Made by a program: the position numbers and the translations under genes. From contig CATOJE010000002.1 in NCBI GenBank assembly GCA_951800145.1, positions 50,902 to 114,901 of the forward strand: a stretch of 64,000 nucleotides of DNA. The letters are read 5' to 3'. The first letter of the stretch is position 1. Each line of letters opens with the position of its first letter. The notes below the pieces were generated by a model. That model was given only the letters and a program-made list of their open reading frames with translations, did not search any database and was not told the origin of the DNA. The stretch is from an uncultured Lachnospiraceae bacterium (lineage in GTDB: Bacteria; Bacillota; Clostridia; Lachnospirales; Lachnospiraceae). Positions 1-8,112 of the stretch are shown here, piece by piece.

Positions 1-5
1 GGGGA

Positions 6-749
6 ATGGTTAAAGGTATATCCATCCCACTGACCATCTTTCCCCCGAACCGTTCTCAGGAAGAGGTGGAGAGGAAGAAATTTACAGAGGAGATCGCCCG
101 ACGTGAGGAGGAAAGCCGTCTGGAGGAGGGATTTTATCTGCCGGGAGAGTATCAGGGGAGGGAGGTGACCTACCGCCAAAAGGGAGGAAGGGAACATGCT
201 TGGCTGCTGGTTCTGGGGATATTGCTGGCCATCCTGCTCCATGCCAGGGAAGGGGAGGAGGCAAAGCAGCAAAAGAAAAAGCGGGAGCGGCTGCTTCTCT
301 TAGATTATTCCGGGCTGGTATCTAAGCTGCAGATCTTTTTAGGTGCCGGGATGACCATACGGACTGCCTGGGAAAGGATTGTGCTGGATTATCAGGCGGG
401 GAGGGAAAAGGGCGGGGAGGAGCGGCCGGCCTATGAGGAGATGCTTAAGACCTATTATCAGATCCGGAGCGGGATGGCAGAGGGAAAGGCCTATGAGGAA
501 TTTGGCAGGCGCTGTATGCTTCAGCCCTACTGGAAGCTGGCCGGACTGTTAGAGCAGAACCGAAAGACGGGGACGAAAAATCTCCGCTATTTACTTCAGA
601 CAGAGATGGCGGATGCCTTTGAGCAGAGAAAGAACCTGGCCAGGCGCCAGGGGGAGGAGGCAGCCACGAAGCTGCTGATTCCTCTCTTCCTGATGCTTGG
701 GATAGTGATGGTAATTGTGGTGGTTCCAGCATTTTTAACATTCTATTGA
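6..749 (+). CDS. TadC/TadB-like type II secretion F-domain membrane protein (5' end may lie outside window)
   Basis: Likely inner-membrane platform protein of a Tad/Flp pilus. What is visible: a charged N-terminal part, a membrane segment near residues 65-80 (HAWLLVLGILLAILLHA), a T2SSF-like helical region (DYSGLVSKLQIFLGAGMTI), the typical motif ARRQGEEAATKLLIP near residues 213-227 and a C-terminal membrane helix ending PAFLTFY. In the family this protein works with the TadA ATPase to assemble pilin. The reading frame is open to the window edge and no clear ribosome binding site precedes the ATG at 6, so the real start may be upstream. The following pilin, TadE and peptidase genes support the Tad assignment. 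Whether it is TadB or TadC cannot be settled here. Confidence 0.75.
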   Translation: MVKGISIPLTIFPPNRSQEEVERKKFTEEIARREEESRLEEGFYLPGEYQGREVTYRQKGGREHAWLLVLGILLAILLHAREGEEAKQQKKKRERLLLLDYSGLVSKLQIFLGAGMTIRTAWERIVLDYQAGREKGGEERPAYEEMLKTYYQIRSGMAEGKAYEEFGRRCMLQPYWKLAGLLEQNRKTGTKNLRYLLQTEMADAFEQRKNLARRQGEEAATKLLIPLFLMLGIVMVIVVVPAFLTFY

Positions 750-805
750 AGGCTGTGGATCGGGATTAAGAGACGGGAATTTGAAAACGGAAAGGAAGGA
801 AAAGG

Positions 806-1021
806 ATGACTGGTATGTGTCAAAAATGGCAGAAAAGGAAAGAGGCAGCAAAGGGATGGATCAGGAGATTTTTCCTGGAGGAAGACGGGGTTGGCGTGAT
901 TGAAGTGGTGCTGATTCTGGTGGTTTTAATCGGCCTGGTGATTATCTTTAAAAAGCAGATCACAGACCTGTTAAATGGTATTTTTAAGGAAATTAACAGT
1001 CAGTCGAAGGAAGTGTATTAA
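806..1021 (+). CDS. Flp1-type type IVb pilin subunit
   Basis: Small 71-residue protein with a short basic leader, then EEDGVGVIEVVLILVVLIGLV, i.e. a Gly followed by a glutamate-containing hydrophobic helix, as in Flp/type IVb prepilins of Firmicutes. It would be the major pilus subunit, cleaved by the prepilin peptidase encoded at 3976-4452 and polymerised by the Tad machine. The start is preceded by a purine-rich GGAAAGGAAGGAAAAGG. Function follows from family and context; the exact cleavage site is not certain. Confidence 0.8.
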   Translation: MTGMCQKWQKRKEAAKGWIRRFFLEEDGVGVIEVVLILVVLIGLVIIFKKQITDLLNGIFKEINSQSKEVY

Positions 1022-1047
1022 TCGAAAGGATGACAGGAGAAGGCAGG

Positions 1048-2964
1048 ATGGACAAATCAACATGGAGCGGACAGATATCCGTATTTTTAAGCTTAATCCT
1101 GATCTGTGTCTGCAGCTTGATTTGTGCGCTGCTGGAGTCAGCCAGGACATCCGGAGCCAGATGTTTCCTGCAGACAGCGGTCCATTCCTCTATGGATTCA
1201 CTATTCAGTCAGTACCACAGAGGACTATGGGAGCAGTACCGGATCTTTGGCCTGGAGCATTTAAAGGAGGAGGATGCCGCTCAGGAGTTTTCTCAGTTTC
1301 TTGGGGCGTATCTGGATCAGGAAAACTGGTATCCCTTTCAGCTGGAGCAATGTGAGGTAGAAGATCGAAAGGTACTGACAGAGGATTCTGGAGAATACTT
1401 CCAAAAGGAAATTCTGGATTATATGAAATATGGAATCTGGACGAAGGAGTGGAGCGCTGATTCTGCCGGGGAGATGGTGAAGGATCTTACAGAGGCCACC
1501 CAGATATCCGACTTGACCCGCTCCATGGAGATCCAGACAAAGGATGCCTGGAAGCTGGAGAAGTCCTTAGAAAAGCTGGCAGCCTGTCTAAAGGAGCAGA
1601 ACCGCCGCAAAGATCAGGCGGCGGCCCGGCTGGATGCGGAGGATGGAAGCGGCTTCTGCAGCCAGGGTGAGGGCTTAATCCGGAAGCTTGAAGAGACGCC
1701 TGGACTGATTGCAAGCTATGAAAAGCAGGCAGATGAATTAGGAAGGACTTTAGAGCAGCTAAAGGAGAAATACCAGGAAAAATCTCCGGATTTCAGCGGG
1801 GGCGTGCAGGAATTTTACCAGTCAGAGCTATCTGAATACGAAGCCTATACAGACAAGGACGGTGAGAGACGGCGTCAGATTACCGGGCTTTCAGAGGCGG
1901 CAGAAGGCCGGATTACACTGGTTCGGTCTGTGATGGAAGAGGCGGAGGCTGTGGAGGAGTACATAGCAAATTGGGAGCCGGAGGAGGAGGGGGACGAGCT
2001 GGACACCAGCGCCCTCTGGGCTCCGGTCCAGGCACATTTCGCCCAGTATGAGCCCTTATCCCTTCCCTTTGAAGCGGGGGTGAAGGATAAGGAGAAAGAG
2101 GGACTTTTAAAACGGCTTCGGGAGATGGCGGATCAGGGAATCCTTTCCTTGGTTCTGCCCAAGGGAGGCCTGGTATCTGAAGAAAGGATGGATATTCATA
2201 ACAGTCCCTCCCACCGAATAGCCTACACAGAAGGAGGGGTGGGGATTCTGGAGCATGCCATCATCGCAGAGTATGGACAGGTGTTTTTTCACCATTTTTG
2301 TGATGGAGGAGAGCAGGGGCTAGCCTATGAAATGGAGTATTTGCTGTTTGGCAGAGAAAGTGATAAGGAGAACCTGGTACAGACTGTGGAGCTGCTTTTA
2401 GCAGTCCGGGAAGGGATGAATCTGCTCCACATTATGAGAGACAGTGAAAAAAGGAGTCAGGCAGAGGCGCTGGCAGTGTCGGTGACCGGCACTCTTGGAC
2501 TGGTTCCTCTGATTACCATAACAAAGTTTTTGATCATGGGAGTATGGGCCTTCGGGGAGGCAGCGGCAGATATTAAAACGCTGTTAAAGGGTGGAAGAAT
2601 TCCGGTTATTAAGGATAAGGAGGACTGGACGCTGAGCCTGGAGCAGCTGATGGATTTTGCCTCCAGCGGAGTGTTGGAGGATGCAAAAACCAGGGAAAAG
2701 GGATTGAATTATCAGCAGTATCTCACCGTATTCTTACTTACCCGGCCTGGCACACAGCTTCTTTACCGGATGATGGATGTGATCGAGTGGAATCTGGCAG
2801 AAGAGCAAAGGGGCTTTCAGCTTTCTGACTGCGCTTACCGGGTGGATATCCGGTCCAGGCTTTGTGGAAAACATGTGTATTTTTCATTGGGAATGTTGAA
2901 AAGTGTTATTGGAGGAGATGGCGTAACCTATTCTGTGGAAGCGGAGGCATCAAAGGCATATTAA
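1048..2964 (+). CDS. DUF5702-type Tad-locus protein, large pseudopilin-like
   Basis: Protein of about 638 residues. The N-terminus has a single membrane helix (GQISVFLSLILICVCSLICA) followed by LLESARTSGARC, a signature I associate with DUF5702 proteins of Lachnospiraceae Tad loci. The middle (about residues 150-330) is rich in Glu, Lys and Leu and looks coiled-coil. A second hydrophobic stretch (LGLVPLITITKFLIMGVWAFGE) lies near residue 490. The role is unknown; by context it may be an extracytoplasmic component or minor pseudopilin of the pilus. The ATG at 1048 is preferred over 1030 because AGGAG lies 8 nt upstream, whereas at 1030 the purine run abuts the codon. Confidence 0.7.
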   Translation: MDKSTWSGQISVFLSLILICVCSLICALLESARTSGARCFLQTAVHSSMDSLFSQYHRGLWEQYRIFGLEHLKEEDAAQEFSQFLGAYLDQENWYPFQLEQCEVEDRKVLTEDSGEYFQKEILDYMKYGIWTKEWSADSAGEMVKDLTEATQISDLTRSMEIQTKDAWKLEKSLEKLAACLKEQNRRKDQAAARLDAEDGSGFCSQGEGLIRKLEETPGLIASYEKQADELGRTLEQLKEKYQEKSPDFSGGVQEFYQSELSEYEAYTDKDGERRRQITGLSEAAEGRITLVRSVMEEAEAVEEYIANWEPEEEGDELDTSALWAPVQAHFAQYEPLSLPFEAGVKDKEKEGLLKRLREMADQGILSLVLPKGGLVSEERMDIHNSPSHRIAYTEGGVGILEHAIIAEYGQVFFHHFCDGGEQGLAYEMEYLLFGRESDKENLVQTVELLLAVREGMNLLHIMRDSEKRSQAEALAVSVTGTLGLVPLITITKFLIMGVWAFGEAAADIKTLLKGGRIPVIKDKEDWTLSLEQLMDFASSGVLEDAKTREKGLNYQQYLTVFLLTRPGTQLLYRMMDVIEWNLAEEQRGFQLSDCAYRVDIRSRLCGKHVYFSLGMLKSVIGGDGVTYSVEAEASKAY

Positions 2965-3024
2965 AAACATGAGAAAGTGAGAGCCATTTTCTGTGGTTTA
3001 TGTAGTTTATGGAGGTAAAGGCTC

Positions 3025-3963
3025 ATGCCCTTTTTTCGATATATTAAAAAAAATAAAAATCAAGATAACAGAAAAAATGTAAATAAACATACTCTCCAAG
3101 TACGAAGCTTCAAAAACGAAAAAAGGGTGTGGGCTTTTACCTCCTGGATGGAAAATTATCCGGCTGCTATTTCTGTGGAAGCTGCTCTGGCGCTGTCCAT
3201 ATTTATCTTTGCCATGGTTTGTATGATGTTTCCTTTCCGCATGATGGAGCGGCAAAGACAGGTGCAGGCATCGCTGGAATCCGTGAATGAATCCCTGTGC
3301 CAGTATGCATACCTGGAATATATGCTGTCCCATGGGGAGGAGCTTCCCTTAGAGGAGGGAGATTGGAAGAAGGATCTTCTGCTGGGGCTGGTTCATGGCG
3401 CGGCGGAAGCCGGCGCCAGATACCGGGCAGAGGAAATGTTTTCAAAGGAGGGGATGGAGCAGATTTCCTATGGAGCCTCCTCCTTTTTAGAAGATGGGGA
3501 AACCATGGATTTCCATATAGAGTATCAGATGCGCCTTCCCTTTTCCATCCTGAACCTGACAGCCCTTCCCTTTTCCTCCGCAAGCGTCCGGCGCGCCTGG
3601 ATTGGAAGAGAAGGAATTAACCGGGATGGAACGGGAGCGGCAGAGGATGAGGATGATACCATCGTCTACATAGGCAAAACCTCAACCAGATATCACTGCT
3701 CCAGAGACTGTCATTATCTTTCCAATCAATTACAGGCAGTATCCTTGGACGGAATTTCTGCTTTCCGGAACCAAAGTGGGGGGAAGTATTATCCATGTGC
3801 AGTTTGCGGAAAGCGTGCGTCCCAAAAGGAAACGGTATGGATCATGCGGAATGGAAGCAGGTATCACACAGACCCGGCATGTCAGGCCATTGCTGCATAT
3901 GTACAGGCGGTGAAGCTTTCGGAGGTAAAGCATTTAGGAGGCTGCTCTTACTGCTGCAAATAA
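3025..3963 (+). CDS. TadE-like pseudopilin with C-terminal tandem Cys-rich repeats
   Basis: 312-residue protein. A long N-terminal cytoplasmic leader (about 45 residues) is followed by NYPAAISVEAALALSIFIFA, the TadE-like signature of a conserved glutamate inside a membrane helix. The extracytoplasmic part ends in two related units of about 50 residues: VYIGKTSTRYHCSRDCHYL...YYPCAVCG and VWIMRNGSRYHTDPACQAI...GGCSYC. Each has the pattern YH-x-x-x-x-C followed later by C-x-x-C, which resembles small metal-binding or disulfide modules. A good ribosome site, GGAGGTAAAGGCTC, precedes the ATG. TadE proteins are minor pseudopilins; the repeat tail is unusual and may make a tip or surface contact. 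Metal binding is inferred only. Confidence 0.75.
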   Translation: MPFFRYIKKNKNQDNRKNVNKHTLQVRSFKNEKRVWAFTSWMENYPAAISVEAALALSIFIFAMVCMMFPFRMMERQRQVQASLESVNESLCQYAYLEYMLSHGEELPLEEGDWKKDLLLGLVHGAAEAGARYRAEEMFSKEGMEQISYGASSFLEDGETMDFHIEYQMRLPFSILNLTALPFSSASVRRAWIGREGINRDGTGAAEDEDDTIVYIGKTSTRYHCSRDCHYLSNQLQAVSLDGISAFRNQSGGKYYPCAVCGKRASQKETVWIMRNGSRYHTDPACQAIAAYVQAVKLSEVKHLGGCSYCCK

Positions 3964-3975
3964 GGAGGGGATAGG

Positions 3976-4452
3976 ATGTGTTTTCTTTTATATGTGTTAA
4001 CAGCTGCCTGGCAGGATGGGAAAAGGCAGGTGATATCTGGCTGGCTGCTGCTGTTTTTCTTTGTACATTTTTTTGTATCGCAGGTTTGCTGGAAGGTGCT
4101 GGGAGAGGAAAAAGGAGATTATCCTCAATCCTTATGGTTCCGGGGAATGGCAGTAAATGTATCCCTCTGGTATCTTTTAGCAGGCTGTATGATTGGAATT
4201 CTGCTGCTGCTGATCAGCAAGGCATCCTGTGGCGCTCTTGGTTCCGGGGATGGATTATTCTTTTTCGTTACAGGGATTTATCTGGGATTTTGGAAAAATT
4301 TATTTTTGTTTTGTTCCACACTGTTTTTGTGCAGTATATTCGGCCTGATATATGTGGTCTCTGGCAGTTTGCAGGGAAAGGATTACCGGAAGAAATCCCT
4401 CCCTTTTTTGATTTTTACACTTCCGGCAGGAATTTTTTTGGTGTGTGTTTAA
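3976..4452 (+). CDS. Prepilin peptidase (A24 family, TadV/CpaA-like)
   Basis: Membrane aspartic protease expected to cleave the leader of the Flp1 pilin and TadE-like pseudopilins on the cytoplasmic side. The two family aspartates are visible: Asp14 in AAWQDGKRQVI and Asp92 in GSGDG (residues 89-93). The rest is several hydrophobic helices (LLLFFFVHFFVS, AGCMIGILLLLIS, LFLFCSTLFLCSIFGLIYVV). At 158 residues it is the short form without the N-methylase domain, normal for TadV. It lies 12 nt after the TadE-like gene and 12 nt before the next pseudopilin gene. Confidence 0.85.
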   Translation: MCFLLYVLTAAWQDGKRQVISGWLLLFFFVHFFVSQVCWKVLGEEKGDYPQSLWFRGMAVNVSLWYLLAGCMIGILLLLISKASCGALGSGDGLFFFVTGIYLGFWKNLFLFCSTLFLCSIFGLIYVVSGSLQGKDYRKKSLPFLIFTLPAGIFLVCV

Positions 4453-4464
4453 GGAGGTGCTGCT

Positions 4465-4908
4465 TTGAAAGAAAGAAAAAGGCTCCAGACAGGCTATCCT
4501 GGAAGCTATACCATAGAAATGGCCTGGATTATGGCAGTATTCTGCTTTGTCATGGTAGTTTTGATTCAGCAGGCATACCGGATTCATGATGAGACGAAAA
4601 GCGGGATGAATCTGCTGGAAGCAGCGGAGCGCCTGCGCCATGATGAGGATGAAGGAAAGGATGCAGTTTTAAAGGAAGCGAGACAGCGTTATGGCCTACT
4701 GCTATCCATCGAACGGATGCAGATTGGCGCTGACGCGGAGGGGAGCCGGATTAGGGTCTGGGGAAATGGCCAGAGGAAGGACGGGCCATGGAGCCTGGAA
4801 ATCACAGAGAAGCGATATGAGCCAGAGGAATTTTTAAGAAGGGTTGCAGCGTTAAAGCAGTTGGAGGAACGGAATGAAGGTTCAATACAAGAGGGAGATG
4901 CGCCATAA
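4465..4908 (+). CDS. Second TadE-like pseudopilin
   Basis: 147-residue protein starting at a TTG codon behind a very strong AAGGAGGTGCTGC. An N-terminal basic leader is followed by GSYTIEMAWIMAVFCFVMVV, again a helix with an early glutamate as in TadE/TadF-type pseudopilins; the remainder is a soluble alpha/beta tail without obvious motifs. Its 3' end overlaps the FHA gene by 35 nt, implying translational coupling. It is probably a minor pilin or assembly factor. Confidence 0.65.
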   Translation: MKERKRLQTGYPGSYTIEMAWIMAVFCFVMVVLIQQAYRIHDETKSGMNLLEAAERLRHDEDEGKDAVLKEARQRYGLLLSIERMQIGADAEGSRIRVWGNGQRKDGPWSLEITEKRYEPEEFLRRVAALKQLEERNEGSIQEGDAP

Positions 4909-6358
4909 TTATTTGATTTTAAATGCGATGGAGGAGAACTTAGAAAGCTTTGAAATCCGGATGCTCACCTGTAATTCTATAGAGGGAATCCTGCACTTTC
5001 GGGTGAAGAGAGGGGAGACGTGCCATCAATATTATTACGAGATTACATCGAAGCAGCCATTAAGCCGGCTGCTGGAGCTGAAGGAAATCCGGAGGGAGGA
5101 GCTTGGAAAATTAATTACAGGCATTGGGATTGCCTTAAATCATATGGAGGAATATCTCCTCCAGGAGTCAAATGTACTATTAGAACCAGAATACATTTAC
5201 ATCGAACCAGATACCTATCAGGTGTGGCTGTGCTATGTCCCTGGATATCAGGGAGACTTTCCGGCATCCATGGGAAAGCTCCTTCATTTTCTCTTGAAAA
5301 AGGCAGATCACCAGGATAATGATACAGTGGTGCTGGCATATCGGCTGTATCAGGAAAGCCAAAAGGATTATTTTGGAATCCAGGATCTGCTGCGGGCAGT
5401 GAAGGAGAGCCAGAAAGGGGAAGAAAATCATCCATATCAAAATCAAAATTCCAGTCAGGGGAAAGAGAGGAAGGAGGCAGACTGGGAGGAAATGGATGCT
5501 GTATTCCCGGAAAAGGAGGAATCCTCTGCAGCCTGCGGCGTTTTGCTCCCGGCTGAAAAGGAAAAACAGGTAATTCAAGAAAAACAAAGAATAGAGACAA
5601 AGGGAGGGGAAAAAGCCAGGAGAAAAAAAGGACGGAAAGAGACGAAACTTGCAGCCGGTGTACTTGCAGGATTTCTTTTATTATTACCCTTAAGTATATG
5701 GCTTCTTCTGGGAAAGACAGGACTGGAATTGTATTGGATGGAACTTGCCGCCGCCCAGGGGGTGGCAGTTGCCCTCTATATCTTATTCCTCATAAGAGGA
5801 AGAAGGAAAGAGAAAAAGACAGAAGGAGAGAGCAAAAATAGTCGGAAAAAGGAGACATCATCCCAGTGGTATATGACCTTTGAGGATGAGGGGAACGAAG
5901 TTGAGGAGAGAGAAGAAAGCCAGGAAATATGGGACAAAAAGGAAAAAATCAGATCCGGACGGGCAGCTCTGTGGGCAGAGGAGGGCCAGGAAGAAAAGAC
6001 AATTATGGCAGCATGTGAGGAGGCAGGGAATACCGTGCTTCTGGCAGAAGCAGACGGTACTGGAAGCATGAGCCATCTTCTTAAAAGCCTGGATCCATCG
6101 GTGGAGGATATCCCGATTTTGTACTTCCCATTTATCATAGGAAAGCAGGAGGGGATTGTGGATTATGCGCTGAAAAAAGATACGGTCAGCCGTCTTCATG
6201 TGCGGATTGATATGGAAGAAAAGGGCTGTCTGATCACGGACTTAAATTCTTCCAATGGAACCAGCATTTCCGGGCGCGGACTGGAGGCAAATGAATCTTG
6301 TCTTATTTGCAGCGGAGATAAAATTCAAATCGCGGATCTTTCCTTCGTCTTTTATTGA
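4874..6358 (+). CDS. FHA-domain membrane protein with DUF6382-like N-terminus
   Basis: 494 residues. Residues 1-180 form a soluble domain that I recognise as DUF6382-like (FEIRMLTCN, QPLSRLLELKEI, LLEPEYIYIEP). A charged linker follows, then two membrane helices (LAAGVLAGFLLLLPLSIWLL near 255-280 and GVAVALYILFLI near 290-305), another charged linker, and a C-terminal FHA domain from about residue 415. FHA landmarks: IGKQEG, VSRLHVRI (Ser and His of the SxxH turn) and SSNGT. FHA domains bind phosphothreonine, so this protein probably reads a Ser/Thr kinase signal in the pilus system; a Hanks-type kinase lies at 14749. Start at 4874 has GGAGG 6 nt upstream; ATG 4898 is an alternative. Confidence 0.75.
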   Translation: MKVQYKREMRHNYLILNAMEENLESFEIRMLTCNSIEGILHFRVKRGETCHQYYYEITSKQPLSRLLELKEIRREELGKLITGIGIALNHMEEYLLQESNVLLEPEYIYIEPDTYQVWLCYVPGYQGDFPASMGKLLHFLLKKADHQDNDTVVLAYRLYQESQKDYFGIQDLLRAVKESQKGEENHPYQNQNSSQGKERKEADWEEMDAVFPEKEESSAACGVLLPAEKEKQVIQEKQRIETKGGEKARRKKGRKETKLAAGVLAGFLLLLPLSIWLLLGKTGLELYWMELAAAQGVAVALYILFLIRGRRKEKKTEGESKNSRKKETSSQWYMTFEDEGNEVEEREESQEIWDKKEKIRSGRAALWAEEGQEEKTIMAACEEAGNTVLLAEADGTGSMSHLLKSLDPSVEDIPILYFPFIIGKQEGIVDYALKKDTVSRLHVRIDMEEKGCLITDLNSSNGTSISGRGLEANESCLICSGDKIQIADLSFVFY

Positions 6359-6407
6359 CAAATCGATTCAGGGCAAGGAACTTTCTTTGAATTTTTTAAC
6401 AAGGGGC

Positions 6408-6436
6408 TTAACAAGATTTCTAATTTGTGGTAAAAT
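6408..6436 (+). promoter_or_regulatory. Sigma-A-type promoter for rhomboid-HIT-sigma operon
   Basis: TTAACA, 17-nt spacer, TAAAAT, about 30 nt upstream of the rhomboid start. It separates this operon from the Tad cluster. Confidence 0.6.
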
Positions 6437-6466
6437 GAACCCAATAATGTAAGGAGTGCCGCCGCT

Positions 6467-7105
6467 ATGGAAAGAAGGCAGAGGGAAGCATATGTGACCT
6501 TAGGCATTATGGCTGTGAATGTGATTTATTTTCTTTATCTGGATCTGGCTGGCTCGTCAGAGGATGTGGGCTATATGCTGAAGCATGGGGCGATGTATAC
6601 GCCGTATGTATTGGAAGGAGAATGGTTTCGCATTTTTTTCGCAGTCTTTATGCATTTTGGGATCCGCCATCTGGTGGGAAATATGCTGATTCTCTTTCTA
6701 TTAGGAACACATCTGGAGAAAGCCCTTGGGAAAATAAAATACCTGCTTTTTTATCTGGGATGTGGATGCGGTGCGAATCTGGTGTCTATCTGCTATGACC
6801 TTTTTCTGGAAACAAATTCAGGGATTCCTATGAATACTGTTTCTGCCGGGGCTTCCGGAGCCATTTTTGGGGTATCCGGAGGCTTACTCTTTGTTGTCCT
6901 TGCAAATAGAGGAAGGCTGGATGATCTGAGCACCGGACAGGTTATGATTATGATGATTTTCTCTTTGTGTTTGGGATTTCAAAGCGCAGATACAGATAAT
7001 CTTGCCCATATTTCTGGCGGGTTGATTGGATTTTTGCTGGCGATGATGCTTTACCGGAGAGATCACAGAGGAGAGACACAGAAAGGAGGAAACCTGTATG
7101 GTTGA
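6467..7105 (+). CDS. Rhomboid family intramembrane serine protease
   Basis: 212-residue polytopic membrane protein. The rhomboid motifs are present: HFGIRHLVGNM with the loop histidine, GASGAIFG with nucleophile Ser130, and HISGGLIGF with catalytic His181. Several further hydrophobic helices fit the six-helix core. Members cleave membrane proteins within their transmembrane segments; the substrate here is unknown. AAGGAG lies about 11 nt before the ATG. The next gene overlaps by 8 nt, so rhomboid, HIT and sigma-factor genes form one operon. Confidence 0.85.
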   Translation: MERRQREAYVTLGIMAVNVIYFLYLDLAGSSEDVGYMLKHGAMYTPYVLEGEWFRIFFAVFMHFGIRHLVGNMLILFLLGTHLEKALGKIKYLLFYLGCGCGANLVSICYDLFLETNSGIPMNTVSAGASGAIFGVSGGLLFVVLANRGRLDDLSTGQVMIMMIFSLCLGFQSADTDNLAHISGGLIGFLLAMMLYRRDHRGETQKGGNLYG

Positions 7106-7514
7106 TGAAAATTGTATTTTCTGTAAAATTGCAAATGGGAGCATTCCATCTGCAACTGTGTATGAGGATGATCAGTTCCGCGCTATCTTAGATATGGGGC
7201 CGGCATCAAAGGGACATACGCTGATTCTGCCGAAAGCGCATTTTAAGGATGTCTGTGACTTAGAGGAGCCGTATGCTTCCAAAGTTTTACCCCTTGGCGG
7301 ACGGATTGGAAGGGCAATGAAGAAAGCCCTGGGCTGTTCCGGCTTTAATTTGGTTCAAAATAATGGGACTTCTGCCGGCCAAACTGTGTTCCACTTCCAT
7401 ATGCATGTTATACCCCGGTATGATGGGGAGGCACCAATTGTTACCTGGAATCCAGGGAAAGTAGAACCAGAGGAACTGGAAGAGACAGCAAGTCAGATTT
7501 ATGCAGAACTGTAA
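7098..7514 (+). CDS. HIT family nucleotide-binding hydrolase
   Basis: 138 residues with the HIT signature HFHMHVIPR near residues 98-106 and the usual N-terminal block ENCIFCKIANGSIPS. Proteins of this kind hydrolyse or transfer nucleoside monophosphates from dinucleotide or AMP-conjugated substrates (Hint/HinT-like). It overlaps the rhomboid gene by 8 nt behind a strong AAAGGAGGAAACCTGT ribosome site. The CxxC at Cys8/Cys11 may be part of a zinc site seen in many Hint-like proteins. Confidence 0.88.
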   Translation: MVDENCIFCKIANGSIPSATVYEDDQFRAILDMGPASKGHTLILPKAHFKDVCDLEEPYASKVLPLGGRIGRAMKKALGCSGFNLVQNNGTSAGQTVFHFHMHVIPRYDGEAPIVTWNPGKVEPEELEETASQIYAEL

Positions 7515-7536
7515 TTCTTCCAGGCAGGAGAGAATT

Positions 7537-8067
7537 ATGCAGCAAGATATTAATGGTTTGTTGCAGGCCATTTATGATGAATATCAAAGACCTCTTCGGA
7601 TCTTAGCCATTGATTTTGGAATTCCGGTAAGAGATGCAGATGACGTCGTACAGGAAACCATCATATCTTACTATGAGCATTATCCTTTAGACTGGATGCC
7701 AGGACCGATGCGGTCGATGCTGGTAAAGATTCTCAGAAATAAAAGTATTGATTATCTGAGGAAAAGCCAGAAGGAAAAGCAGATGCTGGAATCCATGGAG
7801 TTTTACCGGCAGCAGGAGATCCGCCTTAGGTGTAATCAGGATTTATTTGACCAGATCACGAACAAGGAAGTCTATCACGATGTAAATCAGGCCTTTGGCC
7901 AATTATCAAAGGATTTGCAGGTGGCGGCAAGGCTGCAGCTGGTTGAGGGAATGATGAACAAGGATGTGGCAAAGCTGCTGGGGATATCATCGGTTGCCTG
8001 CCGGGCCAGGGTTTCAAGGGCCAGAAAGATATTAAGACAGCTATTGGGGCCTAAATATGGGCTGTAA
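7537..8067 (+). CDS. RNA polymerase sigma factor, sigma-70/ECF-like
   Basis: About 176 residues. A region 2-like part (DADDVVQETIISYYEHY, ILRNKSIDYLRK) is followed by a region 4-like helix-turn-helix (LQLVEGMMNKDVAKLLGISSVACRARVSRARKIL). It would direct polymerase to a small regulon. The ATG at 7537 has AGGAGAG upstream; the earlier in-frame ATG at 7501 falls inside the HIT gene and would add an uncharacteristic leader. No anti-sigma gene directly follows; an anti-sigma-like membrane protein lies 1.4 kb away at 9468, beyond murG, so a partnership is only a guess. Confidence 0.75.
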   Translation: MQQDINGLLQAIYDEYQRPLRILAIDFGIPVRDADDVVQETIISYYEHYPLDWMPGPMRSMLVKILRNKSIDYLRKSQKEKQMLESMEFYRQQEIRLRCNQDLFDQITNKEVYHDVNQAFGQLSKDLQVAARLQLVEGMMNKDVAKLLGISSVACRARVSRARKILRQLLGPKYGL

Positions 8068-8081
8068 TGCTCTGCCCGATT

Positions 8082-8112
8082 AAGGCCCCGGAAGTTCCAT
8101 GGGGCTTGTTTT
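8082..8112 (+). terminator. Intrinsic terminator between convergent sigma-factor and murG genes
   Basis: AAGGCCCC pairs with GGGGCTT (one bulged G) across an 11-nt loop, followed by GTTTTATT. It overlaps the very end of murG. Confidence 0.6.
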
